Shown piece after piece: positions 13,130 to 25,892 of a DNA stretch of 64,000 nt. The position numbers and the translations under genes are program-made. Source of the stretch: Clavelina lepadiformis (lineage: Eukaryota; Chordata; Ascidiacea; Aplousobranchia; Clavelinidae); contig NC_135241.1 in assembly GCF_947623445.1 (NCBI RefSeq), positions 14,758,501 through 14,822,500 on the forward strand. Direction: 5' to 3'. How positions within the stretch are numbered: position 1 is the first letter of the stretch; every line of letters starts with the position of its first letter. The notes below the pieces were generated by a model that was given only the letters and a program-made list of their open reading frames with translations, did not search any database and was not told where the DNA came from.

Positions 13130-13869
13130 TAGGGCCATTTTTATTTTGACCTAAAAAACTTTTTTTTTGACTTTATTTTTATCAAATTTTGACTTTATTT
13201 TGACCTAACGAAATTGCTTATTTGTAGAGGCCACAGTTCTTCCTCCAGTTACCCAAACATAATATTTTGTCAATTTCAGACCCAAACGTAATATTTTGTA
13301 CAAAAGTCAAGGTGTTTTATGTATTATAAAAAGTGTGTCGTGTTTTTTGGCGATAGATTTAGGTAGCTTGTGTTATTTTGTCCTTGTGAAAAGGACACTT
13401 TGTCTCGATTTTCTCCGCATGGTAAATTCTAATAAACAGCAAATTAAACAGGGAAGAAGTAATGTAACCCTCTTCACGCGGCATAAGGATTACTTAAATA
13501 CGTAACAATGAATAAACAATGGACAATTTGCGATAAAAGTTACTGCTGATCCAAGTGGGCATTGCGACTTATTTCCTGCTTTTATGGGTTAATATGGTTT
13601 AATTGTGTCGCAATTCCTGATTTACAATGCTTCCACGAGGATTTTTACAAAAATAACTCTCAAGAAACAGAAAAACTTTGTCAAAACCCATAATTTCACA
13701 AATTTTGACTTTATTGAAAATTTTGACTTTATTGTAAATTTTGACTTTATTTTGACCTATTAACTTCTTAGAAACACCCCCCTAGGTGCTGAAAACAACT
13801 TTATTCTTTGATTCGGGGTCAGACGAGGTCCTTAAAAATTTTTGACTTTATTGACTTTTGCGGGCCCTA
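13130..13869. mobile_element. TAGGG-ended hAT-like element with 8-bp TSD
   Basis: Ends TAGGGCC / GGGCCCTA are flanked by a perfect 8-bp duplication GTGATAAC (13122-13129 and 13870-13877). The 740-bp interior repeats the motif TTTTGACTTTATTTTGACCT near both ends. No transposase is readable. The duplication length fits hAT. A related truncated copy starts at 37218. Confidence 0.85.
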
Positions 13870-13907
13870 GTGATAACCTAAGGCCTAAGGCCTAAGCTAT
13901 AAGTACG

Positions 13908-14585
13908 TGAAAGGTCCGTGGGTTGAAAGGTCCGTGGGTTGAATCGTCCGCGGGTTGAATCGTCCTGAGTTGAATCGTCCGCGGGTTGAATCGTCCGAGT
14001 TGAATCGTCCGCGGGTTGAATCATCCGGGGATTGAATCGTCTATGGCAGGGGTCGGCAACCTTTTGCACTTAAAGAGCCATTTTAACCGATATTCCACAA
14101 AATAAAAATCAATGGGAGCCGCAAAACTATTTTCACAATAAAACGAAAACGACACTCTGTAACAAAACTGTCATGTGTCGCATTTATAAAAGCAGTTAAT
14201 TCAGTAAGAAAGCAAATGAATTTGTCCACGAATCGTTGAACGTTCTGGTTTCTTCAGACACTTTTCTTTTCTTAGATTTACTCATAGTTGGTTGGCTGTT
14301 ACAGCCTGCGCACTCTCTAACTAGTCTAACTGCTGCTAGTAGACTGCTAAAAACAACCTTTATGTTTATCGACTAATTATGACGTCACAACCAGAATGAT
14401 TATGCTTTCATTTACTATAATGTGCTCAGTGAGATAAAGACGCGAGTGTTCTTCAGTTTGTTTCTACTGTAGCAATAAATTAATAAGAGCCGCATCAGAA
14501 GGATGAAAGAGCCGCTTGCGGCTCCGGAGCCGCAGGTTGCCGACCCCTGGTCTATGGGTTGAATCGTGCTAGGTTGAATCGTCTG
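13908..14585. repeat. Minisatellite of GGGTTGAATCGTCC units, split by a hAT element
   Basis: Imperfect tandem units of about 14-17 bp, GGGTTGAATCGTCCGC, run over 13918-14046 and resume at 14557-14585 after the hAT insertion. Early units carry AAGGTCCGTG variants. The repeat resembles the subterminal repeat arrays of the MULE-like elements elsewhere in the window, but no partner inverted array was found. Confidence 0.85.
14047..14549. mobile_element. hAT non-autonomous element inserted into the minisatellite
   Basis: Ends CAGGGGTCGGCAACC / GGTTGCCGACCCCTG with perfect 8-bp target duplications GTCTATGG (14039-14046 and 14550-14557). The 503-bp body has AGAGCC/GGAGCCGC motifs near both ends and no transposase. 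The insertion post-dates the tandem array. Confidence 0.93.
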
Positions 14586-15408
14586 ACCACCAAAACTTAA
14601 AGGTACAGTTCCAATTATATCTTTCAAAAAAACAAATAAGTTTAGGTGTAGGATATTTGTGTGGTACTGACCGCCACAACTTGAAAGATAATATTTCAAA
14701 GATAGCAGGCCGATTTGGAAAGACTTCATTTGACTTGTGTTTTAGTGCTTAAAACACTCGACTTGACTCGTGTTAACGTGGAACTTTCTATTGATTTGAC
14801 TCGGGTCCCAAAACAAATTAGCCTATTTTAAATAGTTGTAAAATCGTTTTTTATATTTGTGAAAGAATTTATTCAATAATTACTGTGCAATACATTCTAC
14901 TGGACGTGCGAAAGCGTCAGAAATGGATAAAATCCGATTTTGTGCTTATGTTTAATTAACGTTACGAGTATTCAGATTTAGAAAGAAACAAAAATAAATC
15001 GTAAATGATAACTTCTTTGTGACTTGGCCTGTTGTTAAAACATGGACTTGATAAACGTTACTGCCTTGACGTTTGTTACAAAAACATTAACACTTATATG
15101 GGTTTATCGTCCTGGGTCAAAACGGAATAGAACCTTGCCGCGTTGCAAACAAGTCGTAGACACGGCCGGCGACTTAAGTACTACCAGGGTCAATACAAAT
15201 TTTCAATTTCAAACTTTTAAGCGGGGAACGCAACCAGATGGGCGGAGGACAGCAGATATAGTCCATACAATGGTTCATAGGGTGAGCAGAAATCCAAGAC
15301 AATGGAGCAGGTGCAGGGTGATGGAACGTTTGGTACACGGCGTCGTGTGGCAATAACAATCTTTTGGGTTCGAAGCAAAAGTCTTCGACTCTGGACGAAG
15401 AGTGCTTC

Positions 15409-15614
15409 ATTCATTTTATTTTTCGTCTTCAATGTTGGGGACGAAAAACTGTGTTGGCGCAGGTGATCACAAACATATTAGCAGTTATGACAATAATTTC
15501 CACAAATTAGACGGGCAAATGTGGCAAGGCCTGGAGGGCAAAAACGTGCATTACGGACTAATACGGGCTGGTAAAAAGTTATTAGCGTCAGCACGGCCAC
15601 CAAACCCAATCTTA
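15409..15614. repeat. Dispersed repeat, copy 1
   Basis: About 205 bp highly similar to 28609-28813. Shared blocks include TCATTTTATTTTTCGTCTTC, GGAGGGCAAAAACGT-like and ATTAGCGTCAGYACRGCCAC. It has no inverted ends or evident coding capacity, so it may be a SINE or the 3' end of a LINE. Frames crossing it (15042-15650) are not conserved between the copies. Confidence 0.75.
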
Positions 15615-15659
15615 TCCCGTTTGTGCCGAAAGGTTGACGACACGAATTAGCGACGATTT

Positions 15660-17800
15660 AGTGGTTAAGGTGAGGTATATTGTGCGATTATTAAGACATG
15701 GACATATCATCGTGCGTTTAATTATCGCATTTGGAATACCATATTGTTCGTTATAGGGTGCATTTTGAGCAGAGTGGTAAACGGGACATAGATTGCTAAC
15801 CCAAAAATTTATTTCAAGTCCGAATTACCCCCAAAAGTTAAATTTACTGGATGAATCAAAGTCATGTTTTGATGCCATTCTTTTTAAAGTTAAACTTTGC
15901 TCCCTGCGGCAAGTTTTGAGCACTCTGCGGGCGTGTACATTTGTTTAAAGAAAGTGAAATTTCTACGCAAATGTGGCAGAATGTGAGTATAAATTCGGGC
16001 TAGAATTTTTTTCAAGCTTAGCCCGAACCCGGCTTACAACTCTGTTAGAGTGACCGTTAATTGTGTTATAGTATCGTTAAGAACACATCTTTAGAAGAGA
16101 CGTGCATAACATATGTCATCATCGACCTGCCTTGGAAATATTATTGGTACAATATTTCTTTAGAAGAAGCGTATTTCAAAACCAATATGCTTCACACCAT
16201 ATGAAACACATGTTAGGAAGAAATCTCTGAATGTTTCTTAAATAGCTGCAGATTAATTTGTGCCGATTTCGTTGCTTAGCTCATGGTCAGTTGATGCCTG
16301 TGACGCTTCGCGTGGAGTCTAACGCGTTGGTTTTCTTTTTCACTGTAGAATGATTCTGGTTTTGCCGTGGTAAGGGATGTATCTGTTCCTGACGTTCCGC
16401 AGTAAATTTCTTCTCGGTAATAAAAGTGACAAGTTTTTGTTTACTATAAAGCACAAAGTTTACAATGCATACAAAAAATCAAGAATCCGTCCAACCACAT
16501 TACTACAACATAGTATCAAAAACTTGTTAATGAATTAAAGCAAAGTCTTTGTTGCCCTATGGAGAGATAAGCAACGCTCACCAACAAAAATGATGTATTT
16601 TAGCCGTATCTGTGTAATACGCTCCGTATGCTTTAGGTTTTTTGTCATATCATATATTTTTTATCATATCATATATTTTTGCGTTTTCAATGAAAATATT
16701 TAAAAAAGACAAAAAACTAAGTGTTGGGATCACTTACTTAGAAAAATACACTAACAATACTGCATTCTCACAAAAAGAACTTGAGATAAACTTGTAACTT
16801 GGTAAGACATTCCACAGTGAAAAAATGATGGAAAAGAATCTTGGGTAAGAATGCCACATACGACAAACAGATGTAATATACAGTACAAAATAAAATAACA
16901 CAAAACAGGTATAAAGCAGGTGATCGATATGTGCAAAAAGAATTAGAATTATGAAAAAAACAAGATGAACACATAAAAGTGGATACAATACACAGTAGAC
17001 GCCACTCAATAAATCCACCTTAATCTCAGCCGATTTCGGATTTAACAAGCGGCGATTTTAGGTAGCAGAACAACAATATTGTAAAAATGCCATAAATCAT
17101 ATACTTAACACAGAAAATTATATGTATGTTTAATTGGAAATGTCTTTCTATAATGAAAATCAGATTAATATCAATTTCAGTTTTCAGGGCATTAATCATA
17201 CCATGTCTTTATCATGTCATACAAGTGCAATATATTCGAAAACAGTTAGAATAAATTTCCATTGTCGTTCTCTTGCACATAAAATGTGGAGTTTTTAACT
17301 GGGATTTTAAAATGTATTTTAAAGGGGAAAATTGCATCCCAGGCAAATTGGATTTATTAAGCGGCTTCTGCTGTATTACTGAAAAATAAAAGAATATTTG
17401 AATTGTAATTACCGTACAAAAAGTTACAAAAATTATACATTATGCAACATATTAAACACTTACTGTCACAATTTTCACATTGGTCTTCAATAATATCGAC
17501 TACAGTAAGGCTCAATTATTCTGTTTTGCGTTACAAGAAATTAAAAACAGTTGTTTACTAAAAGAAGATATGTTTGCAGTTTGCGCCATATGTTGAGTAA
17601 ATGGAGAAGTAGCTAAACAGTATTTGGTGCAGAAAACATTACCAACAACAATACCATATACAGTAATACACTTTCAATACCAAAAGTTAAACAATAAAAG
17701 CAGGTTTTGTGAAAAAGTCATGGTAAATGTTCACTGAATAAAAATTTTATTTATTGTTAATTCGTAAGTAATTAGCTGTATAAGTAAAGCATACAGACAA
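15660..17800. other. Intergenic, nothing recognised
   Basis: AT-rich DNA with a short tandem duplication of TCATATCATATATTTTT near 16645-16682. Minus-strand frames at 16734-17048 are hydrophobic by AT composition only. No exon with family resemblance was seen. A reverse AATAAA near 17746 could end the minus-strand gene that follows. Confidence 0.4.
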
Positions 17801-17810
17801 AGTTTTTGTG

Positions 17811-17899
17811 GTAAAATAAGAAACAGAACATAGTTTGGCACTCTTAAGGTTAACTTTGTATTTTTTGACACGAGCTTTCGCAAGCATAAGCTGCTTTTT
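17811..17899 (+). repeat. Copy 1 of a ~95-bp dispersed repeat (ACGAGCTTTCGCAA)
   Basis: Shares the order GTAAAATAAnAAACA ... GGTTAA ... ACACGAGCTTTCGCAAGCAT with copies at 23010-23106 and, reversed, 24232-24330. It lies about 270 bp downstream of the 18170-21830 gene. The inverted form ends CTGAAGAAGC...GCGAAAGCTCGTG, a layout seen near the ends of several retroelement groups; the family is not assigned. Confidence 0.75.
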
Positions 17900-18169
17900 G
17901 TGGTAATACTTTAGTGGCAAGGCCTGAGCTTTGCCTAAATTTTATAATCTAACCATACTAGGTAGAAGCTAAATGTGAATGCAAAGGTAGTTAGCTGTCT
18001 GTAAAGACTTCGAAGTAATCACATAGAAAAAACATAAACAACAACCAGTTGATCACCTACAAATATTTAGAATGATGCTGATTTCTTAAATCTTAGCATT
18101 TCTGTTACACACGGGTTTTTAGTTATATACATACCAAAGCTAAACTTAGTTAGGACTAGCGCTTTCCAG

Positions 18170-21100
18170 TTATTTGCGGCATGACTGATGTAACCCAAAG
18201 TAAGTTTTTATACTAGTAACATAACCTTTCTCTTCTTCATTAAGATATGCATTTTCCTGCATTTCTGGGCGATGTGAAACAAATTTTGATAAAATACTTT
18301 GTGGTCGGGAAGCCAAACAATTTCGCAATAAAATCTTCCAATCACATGTATCTGGGATAAACTCTGAAAATGAAAACATCAAATTAAATACACCATACTA
18401 AAAGTAGAAATGTAAGTCAGTTATGAAGTATGATCATTTTGGAGACAAATTAAACATACACAATCATGCTGAACAGACTACAATGTCGGTACTGTACCTT
18501 AAATATTACAGCATGATTAAAATTCATAGCCAACCACAAAACAGCATGAAAACATTACAAAAAACTTAATTGCAAAAAATTATCACTTCATTCTGTACTA
18601 CTCAGCTATTGCAACAGGATCAATGAAGTAAAATTCATACCTTTAGGCGGTAAAGTTTCTGTATCCATATTCAACTGCTTTGAAATGTAATTTTCATTTT
18701 CTTGAAGCAAGTGACTGATTTCCATCAAACTTTTGTTCACTTCTTCATCAAAACAAAAGTTTTCATGCTTCTGGTAATGCAAGTTATCCATGGTATTACC
18801 TAATTCGATGAAATCGCTAAACACTTCATCTGTGCATTCTTTAAAACTACGAATTTCTTTCAGAAGGCTTCTTGCGCCTAAGCTCTCAGAATTAGAACAC
18901 GAACTTTCTAATCTGCTAAGGCTAAGCAGATTTTTCCCAATAACTTGCAACCTTGAAATAACTTCATCAGGAAAATTGTGTAGAATAGAAGAACTTCCAC
19001 TATTTCCGTCAGACAAGATTAGGTGTGCAAAATACAACACAATATGAGAGCCATAATGATTGCTTTGCAACAAACCATGGCAATTATTTTTAGAAAGTTC
19101 CTCATCAATTTTCACTAAACAATGAACGGCAGTTTCACTTAGTCCCATGCAGCACAAACTTAAATTGCTAATAACAATGCTTGTAAATAGGTATATTAGG
19201 TCATCTTCATCTTCATTTGAAACAGCTGATAAAATATCATGAAATTTCGAAGGCAACTTTTGAAGAATATGTCTGCTAAAATGTGACCAGGTGTTAGCTT
19301 CAATAAACTCCAAGGACTCTGAAACAGCTTTTATTACTGCGGAATAAACAAGTTTCAAGATAAATGTTTGCCATGGAAAGATATTAATATCATTGCATTG
19401 ATCACTACGAACGAAATTGAAGCCATCAATAAACATTGAGGATGAAAAATTTTCTGAAATCTTTGCACTTTCAATGAACAAAGATGCAAAAACAGCAGGC
19501 TGCTGAGAAAAGAGTTTCAGTACTAGCAGCTGTACCTCTTTGCATGTCTTTCCGCACACTACCAGTGATCCTGATACCAAATTTCGTGCCAAGAACAAAT
19601 TATCAGACATCAACATTTTAAAAGTGAGTTCAGCCCAGTTTTCAGGATTAAAAACCAATAATTTCATACTGCAAATTAAACGAGACAGAGAAGGTAAAGT
19701 GTTAAATGATCCACCCCAACCTGATGGAAAGAGTGCAGGCTTCACTAAAGAAAGCCAAGTATAAGGAGTTACATCTAGTTGCAATCCATCAACTGCAGAA
19801 GAAGCAGAGAACAAATCTGAGAGCGGACAGCACAAAACCAAAAAACAAGTAAATAAATCTGAGCAAGCTGAGTGAATTTTAGCAATCAAGTCGTTCTGTT
19901 CATGTCTATAGACTGATTTTTCTCGAGGGCATATTTCATAGGTACAGGAAATAACTTTCCACAAAAATTCTGAGCAAAACAACATGATACTATGCATATC
20001 CAGTTTTGTTTGACCAACACGATTGTAGGATGGCAAGCACATACAGTACCTGTTGCAGAGAATGGAAAGTGAATCACAGAATATTTCAGCAACAATATTT
20101 TTTGCCATTTCATGGGAATACACTTTGCTGAGACTCCCAGATATGTTCTTTAGGTATACCTCCCACATTTCTACTGAATACGAACAATTTTCACCTTCAC
20201 AAAATTCCCGTGGATCTTCCCAATAATTGCTTTCTGCATCATGAAGTATAGACGAAAACAGCTTAGTTTTATGATATTGAATTGTATGCTGGTATATCTG
20301 CTTGTGCAGTTCTTTATAAAGCTGAAGAGTTCCATGAAAAGGAACTCTATTATCATTGCGCATTTTGTTTGTACAATATTGCAAAACAGCAACAATATCT
20401 GCAGCACTTGCTAAAAGAATTGATAAGCACAATGGTGATATTTTCTCAGAAATATCTTCAACCAAATTCATGAAAAATGTCTTCAATTCTTTCATGCTCT
20501 GGTTTACAGCATCCAGGAGGTCTGTTTGAAGTTTAAGTAATGGCTTGTATCTTCCTCCTAATACTCCGAAAGGGAGGAGTTTTATTACCAGCTCGAGGAT
20601 GGAGCCAACATTTTTTAAGACCCGTTTCGGAAAAGGTTTACCAGTAAGAAGTGTACTTGATAGAGATGGTATATGCCACTTTTCTAAATGTAATAATTGA
20701 GAATTTTCTTTTGCCTCTTGCAACAGTGCCTGTGTCATTTCACCATAACTCTGTGTTAGGCTGGCTGATAAATATGGGGCCAAATCTTTAAGTGTTTCAT
20801 ACCAATCCCAATAAGCAACACCTGGCACTGATTTTTGTAATATAGATTTTTGGCTTGAACGTATTAGATCAGGAAGTTCAAAAGAGTGCTTCAAAACACC
20901 TTTTGTTAACATTACATTGCTGCTGTGTTGAGCAATGGCAATAATATCTGATTTTTCAATGTCATTTTCTATTAATAGATACATGTTAATAATTTCTGCC
21001 ATTCCTGATAATATTTCCACTGGCAAATAAGTGTCAGTGGCGACAGCTGAAGAAAATTTCAATTTATTTTTTTGGTTGGAGTTGTCTTGTTTCTCAGGCT

Positions 21101-21830
21101 TCTGCTTCAAGGATATTTTATTTAAAGTGTCTGTTATAGATCCTGCCAATGTAAATAACTCAATAGAAAGTTTTTCCAAAATTGTCTCTTGCAAAAATGT
21201 CATAACTTCACTCTTTTCTTTATAAATATAACCACAAGTCAGAATAAGAATCACATTGCTTATGAGCTGTCTTGCATTAACAGTAAGATTTAAAATATTT
21301 ACTTTTAGTTCTTTGAAATTTGATAGCACATTTGCAACATAAGTCAAATGGTGCTGAAGCAACAAATCCATTTCTCTGGAAACAATTGAAATGAATTTTT
21401 CCTCTGTAGTTTTACGTCCAAGAACAACCTGGACTTTTTGCAAGAGAGTACATAGTTTGTGAATATCATTACTCATTGTATCAACCATTTTGATGTTTTC
21501 AGCATTATGCTTGGTGCTCAAAACTGCAAACATTTCTTTTACTTTTCTGGCATAGTGTGTACCTAAATGTAGCAAAAGTTTTTCAAAGGAATCCTGCACA
21601 TTGTGATCCTCTTCACACAAACTTTCACTTGGATTGGTAGCATAAGAGGCTTCATAAATTGATGAAGAATGACTTGGCTTTTCATAATTTAATGGCAGCA
21701 AATGACCTAGTTGTGGGGAAAGATGAACCAAAATCTGAAAGATATCATCTTCTTTGCCACTTTCAAATGACTGGCATATGAATCGTATTCCACTTTCTAG
21801 AACCTCATCATAGCAATGGTCAGAGTTCAT
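18170..21830 (-). CDS. Large helical protein, tentatively KIAA0825-like (DUF4495)
   Basis: Two coding exons: 21830-18641 (one 3190-nt exon) and 18363-18170. They join in phase through a GTATGA donor and a TTTTCAG acceptor, giving about 1127 residues. The protein is mostly alpha-helical and leucine-rich, with no signal peptide or clear membrane segment. A stretch near residues 545-575 (HDAESNYWEDPREFCEGENC then SYSVEMWEVYL) and a C-terminal SHRPEMQE / EEEKGYV stretch recall the vertebrate KIAA0825 family, whose function is unknown. This rests on remembered resemblance, not alignment. Human KIAA0825 is longer, so upstream exons may be missing. A CCTATCATTAG acceptor 16 nt before the ATG, with the frame open across it, supports either an upstream exon or trans-splicing. 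The coding potential itself is beyond doubt. Confidence 0.6.
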
Positions 21831-21846
21831 GATGTTTTCAAACGCT

Positions 21847-23009
21847 CTAATGATAGGTTAACTTACATGCTAAACAATAAACAAGTAGCAATTAAAAGTT
21901 TAAGTAATCAAGTAAACATTTTATTTGCATTACATGTCCTTTATTTAATCTATGGTACTAAATTATTAGTTGATGATAACTGCATGTCCACATTACAAAC
22001 TGTTTGTAAAATTAATTGTACAAGTAATCGTATATTGTTTGTTAAGTTGGTAAAGCAAACACAGGCAAGATATCTACAGACAATGTCTAGTCTTCAATAG
22101 TTTTTTTTTCCACTTTTAATTAGAAATATATACCTAACATAACTTTCCTAGCTTATTTAGGTCACCTTTATGGACCGAGTACATATCCATTGTCTCAAAA
22201 TTATCACTGACTTTTAAAAAAAGTACCTATATATAATAAGCCGCAAGCCAATTCTTAAAACTGCAATTTTTTAACTCAGTAAAAGGTAGCATGTAATTAT
22301 ATTCGTAAAAGGCCATACAAGGCAAGTACCGAACCAATGTATGAAAAAAATGTAAATTGTTGTTTTTAAGTTAATCTGACTTTCTACATCGAAACTAATC
22401 TGAAATATTTCACCTTATCTTTTAAATTACTGGTAATCTACAGCATACAAAAACTTGATTCCTTGAACTAGCTCAAACTAAGACTGTCTGTTCAAGCAAC
22501 TTTAATTGTGAGGGTAACCTAAAAAAGATAGAGACGTTTTAACCATGACATAGTTGTTGTTATGTTGAAATGCGTCACTGCAGTAGTTCCAAAACCGTGG
22601 TATGCTACAGTTAGAAGATCTTCCAGATGATGTGCGAAAAATTACTTAGGTTTATTGGAAATCAATCAAAATAATAGTAAAAGATCTTCTAGTTCATGCA
22701 GTAAGCATTATTTTTTGGCAATGTTTTTTATGTTTGAATAAATATCACGCTCTACTTCCTTAGTAAACCTGATGTACAGTACTGGATCGTAACAAATGTT
22801 TTTCTTTGTGACATCACAGTTTTGCAGTTATTATTTGAACAATTTTGCAGTCAGTTTGTAGAGTTGAAAATGTTGGTCAAGCTTTGATTAACAAAATATC
22901 AGAAAAAACAAAGAATTACTTTTTTCAAAGCTAATAATAGGGAAAGCCTTACTATATTTTTATTGTCTACAAAGTTGATGGTGGCTGAATCTTGTTAATC
23001 CCAGTTTAT
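21847..23009. other. 5' flank of the KIAA0825-like gene
   Basis: AT-rich, with no motif-bearing frame on either strand. It may contain a missing 5' exon or the promoter of the minus-strand gene. No exon was identified. Confidence 0.35.
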
Positions 23010-23106
23010 AGTAAAATAAAAAACAAGATATAGATTGGAACTCTGAAGGTTAAATTTATTTTTGATTTTTCTACACGAGCTTTCGCAAACATAACCTTGC
23101 TTCTTT
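23010..23106 (+). repeat. Copy 2 of the ~95-bp dispersed repeat
   Basis: Same orientation as the copy at 17811-17899: GTAAAATAAAAAACA, then CTCTGAAGGTTAA and CTACACGAGCTTTCGCAAAC in the same order. Divergence is moderate, mostly short indels. Confidence 0.75.
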
Positions 23107-23308
23107 AGATGTAACAAGTAATATTTCTATTGATATATTTTAAATTGATTTTTATATTGCATTTTTTTTCTGATATTCAAAAGCATTGGGCCATGGACCC
23201 CTCAAAAGCCAAAATTTTGGGTCTTCATTTGTTACAACTTTATTCCTTTCAGTCATCACATTTTTTTTGCTTGTGACTCTTTGCCAAGAAAAATCGTTGT
23301 CTATCTCT

Positions 23309-23541
23309 GTTTAATCATGAGAGGTGAGAGTTTGGATCAGAGTGGATTAGTTTTAAATCAATTTCCACTTTGGAAAAAAAGTGATTTTAACTTGAAAAAT
23401 AGTGTTATTTCAATTCACAGCCTAGGTGTAGCTTAGTAATTTAATCATGAGAAGTGACAGTTTGGGTCAAACGGGATTAGTTTTAGATAAATTTACACTT
23501 TGGAAAAACAGGTACGGTGTTTTAAGTTGAAAATTACCATA
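23309..23541. repeat. Local tandem duplication of ~100 bp
   Basis: Two adjacent related copies, about 23309-23402 and 23440-23541, each starting TTTAATCATGAGARGTGA and containing GGATTAGTTTTA and ACTTTGGAAAAA. Non-coding. Not seen elsewhere in the window. Confidence 0.75.
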
Positions 23542-24231
23542 CATTTTAATTCACTGACAAGCATAATTGTTGTTCATCATATTCGTATAACTTTCCTACT
23601 TCGGTAAACAACATCCGGTAAAAAAGTGTCTACAGTACTTCATCCGCTGCCGTTTACTGAAGTATGAAAATAACAATTGTGTAACCGGCTGTTTACCGAA
23701 GTACCTTTTTCCAAATTCGGTGAAATAGACGCTGTCTTGGCTCCGCCACTACGTGTCATGCCTAAGTTGAAATGGTGGAATGCACCTTGGAGCCTTATAG
23801 TGGACGCCAAAAATAATGTCTTTGCACGTTTTACTTCTCATCGAAAACTGCCTTACTTTCCAGTTGGGCTGATGTGGTTATACAACTTACCGGTACGGCG
23901 GTACTGACACTGTAGCAGCAGTTCGGTTATTGTGACCATATAGATATTATGACCAAAATGGTCTGGTCCTACAGTGGTCATAATAAGCAAAGACTACTCA
24001 ACGATAACTAAGTAAATAAAGCCTTACTTACATAACTTACTAGCCTATTTGTCTATACTGCGTAGCCTATAGACTAGTGTAGCTGTAGGCTATCGGTAGT
24101 GGTTACTGCAGTTGCTAAAAGTTATGTATTGTCATGGAATGTCAATGTAGACAGTCGCGTTGTAGACAACCAGTATTCTTAAGACTTACATTTCACAGAT
24201 GCGCATTTTCTATGATGAAAATTTCACAGTA

Positions 24232-24330
24232 CACCTGAAGAAGCACGCTTATGATTGCGAAAGCTCGTGTCGAAAAATATAAAGTTAACCTTCAGAGTGC
24301 CAAACCATATTCTGTTTTTTATTTTACTTT
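24232..24330 (-). repeat. Copy 3 of the ~95-bp dispersed repeat, inverted
   Basis: Reverse complement of the copies at 17811 and 23010: CCTGAAGAAGCACGCTTATG, TTGCGAAAGCTCGTGTCG, AAAGTTAACCTTCAGAGTGC. AAGCacGCTT forms a small hairpin next to the GCGAAAGC core. Confidence 0.75.
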
Positions 24331-24877
24331 AAAATTTGTTTACACGGTTCAAACAACATCAATTTTATAGTTGGTTTTAGCTATACGGTTAGCACCAGAG
24401 CTACTTCAAATTGATTAACATAAATATTAAAATATAGCATGAATATTTCCAGGTGTTTGTATGTTACCATAAACAAAAAATACACCGCTTGACTTTTCTC
24501 ACTCCTCGATGATATGATATGAATTCGAAATGTTTGTATGTGATGGTTACTAAGTACAAACGTATCAACTAAGATATCTATGTGATGCACAGCTGTCCAA
24601 AAAAAGGAAAAAATTGGCTAGTGACGTCAAAACCGTTTCGTTGGAAGCCAAGTCATGTGAATGCAGTTTGTTTTGAGAATTCATCTGAAATGTTATTCGT
24701 GGCCTTTTAGGTTTCGTGAAGGTGCCGAGTTGAAGTGACACGAAAAGTTGACAAAGACGGTGGAAAGAAATTTGTTGAAGGCCGATAAAGTTTAAAAGTA
24801 ATAGGATTAAGGACTAGGCGTGTATTACATTGAATGCGCATTTGGACATTTGTTTTTACCCGAAAAAGGCCCTAAGC

Positions 24878-25377
24878 CAGTGATTTTCAACCTTTTTAGT
24901 GCCAGAGCCAAATTTCAAACCTAAGGTTTGCAAGGAGCCGCATGAAAAACAACAGTCTAATTAAAAAAAATACTTAAGAAAGCAACAAAAACTCACAAGA
25001 AGACGAAAAAATATGCAAATTTGTTTAATGTGAAATTTGACACTGATTTTGACTTTTTACAAGTGTGTCAAAACGAGGCGTAATAGTAGAGGCTAACTAA
25101 TTAATACTGCTGAAATAGCTATTTCTTTATTGCCATAGCTTAACGATCAGGACTAAATATATTATGATGTCACAAACCACAAAATGATTTCACACAGCAG
25201 GACGGTAGTAACCTGGTAAGATTAGTACTTAGTACACGGGATCCTTGCTGAGACAATTCACTAATTCCTGATTTCTTTTACTTCCTTTGTTACAATTCTG
25301 GTGCAACTAATTAATTTTTCACTAAGTTAGTGAGAGCCGCAAAATGTACAGTTGAGAGCCGCAGTTGAGAATCACTG
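24878..25377. mobile_element. hAT non-autonomous element with 8-bp TSD
   Basis: Ends CAGTGATTTTCAACC / GTTGAGAATCACTG with perfect 8-bp duplications CCCTAAGC (24870-24877 and 25378-25385). 500 bp, with GAGCCGCA subterminal motifs like those in the 14047-14549 element. No transposase. Confidence 0.93.
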
Positions 25378-25892
25378 CCCTAAGCTATTGTCAAGTCTGA
25401 TGCTAACTGGGCCTACATGCCTACCCTAGAGGCAAAAGTGGAGTAACTTTAATAACCCAGGCTACTTGGGGTAAATTTTGATCCAATGCCTGAGCTTTGA
25501 TCACTTGATCTCCACTAGGGCGAATAATTGAAAATGTAAATTAATGTAGTTGGCCTATTTATCTTAACTTGTCTGAAACTACTTGATTTTAAAATTGAAC
25601 TTAATAAACACGGTATGATCGAAATTACATTTTCCTTGATTATATTGGCTCACAGAATAAGAATTTGTACTGTAGTTCAATACAAGCAGTTATGATCTAA
25701 AATGTAGCTCTACAAAGAACTAAGAATATCTGGTTAGATTAAGTTGAGCTAATATAAGACCGGTATATGGTAAATAAGACAACATATATATGTTGTTAAA
25801 TACTAAACATCATAGCAAAATTTTGTCAACAGAAGTTGCATGTTAAGAAGTAAATAAAGCATGTAAAACTTTCAAATTTCAAATATATAGGC

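Noticed and set aside
15042-15650. Two adjacent plus-strand frames of 104 and 82 codons
   Set aside because: They run into a dispersed repeat whose second copy does not preserve the frame, and the overlapping minus frames are equally long.
16734-17048. Three overlapping minus-strand hydrophobic frames
   Set aside because: Hydrophobicity follows from T-rich composition; no motif, splice site or start context supports a gene.
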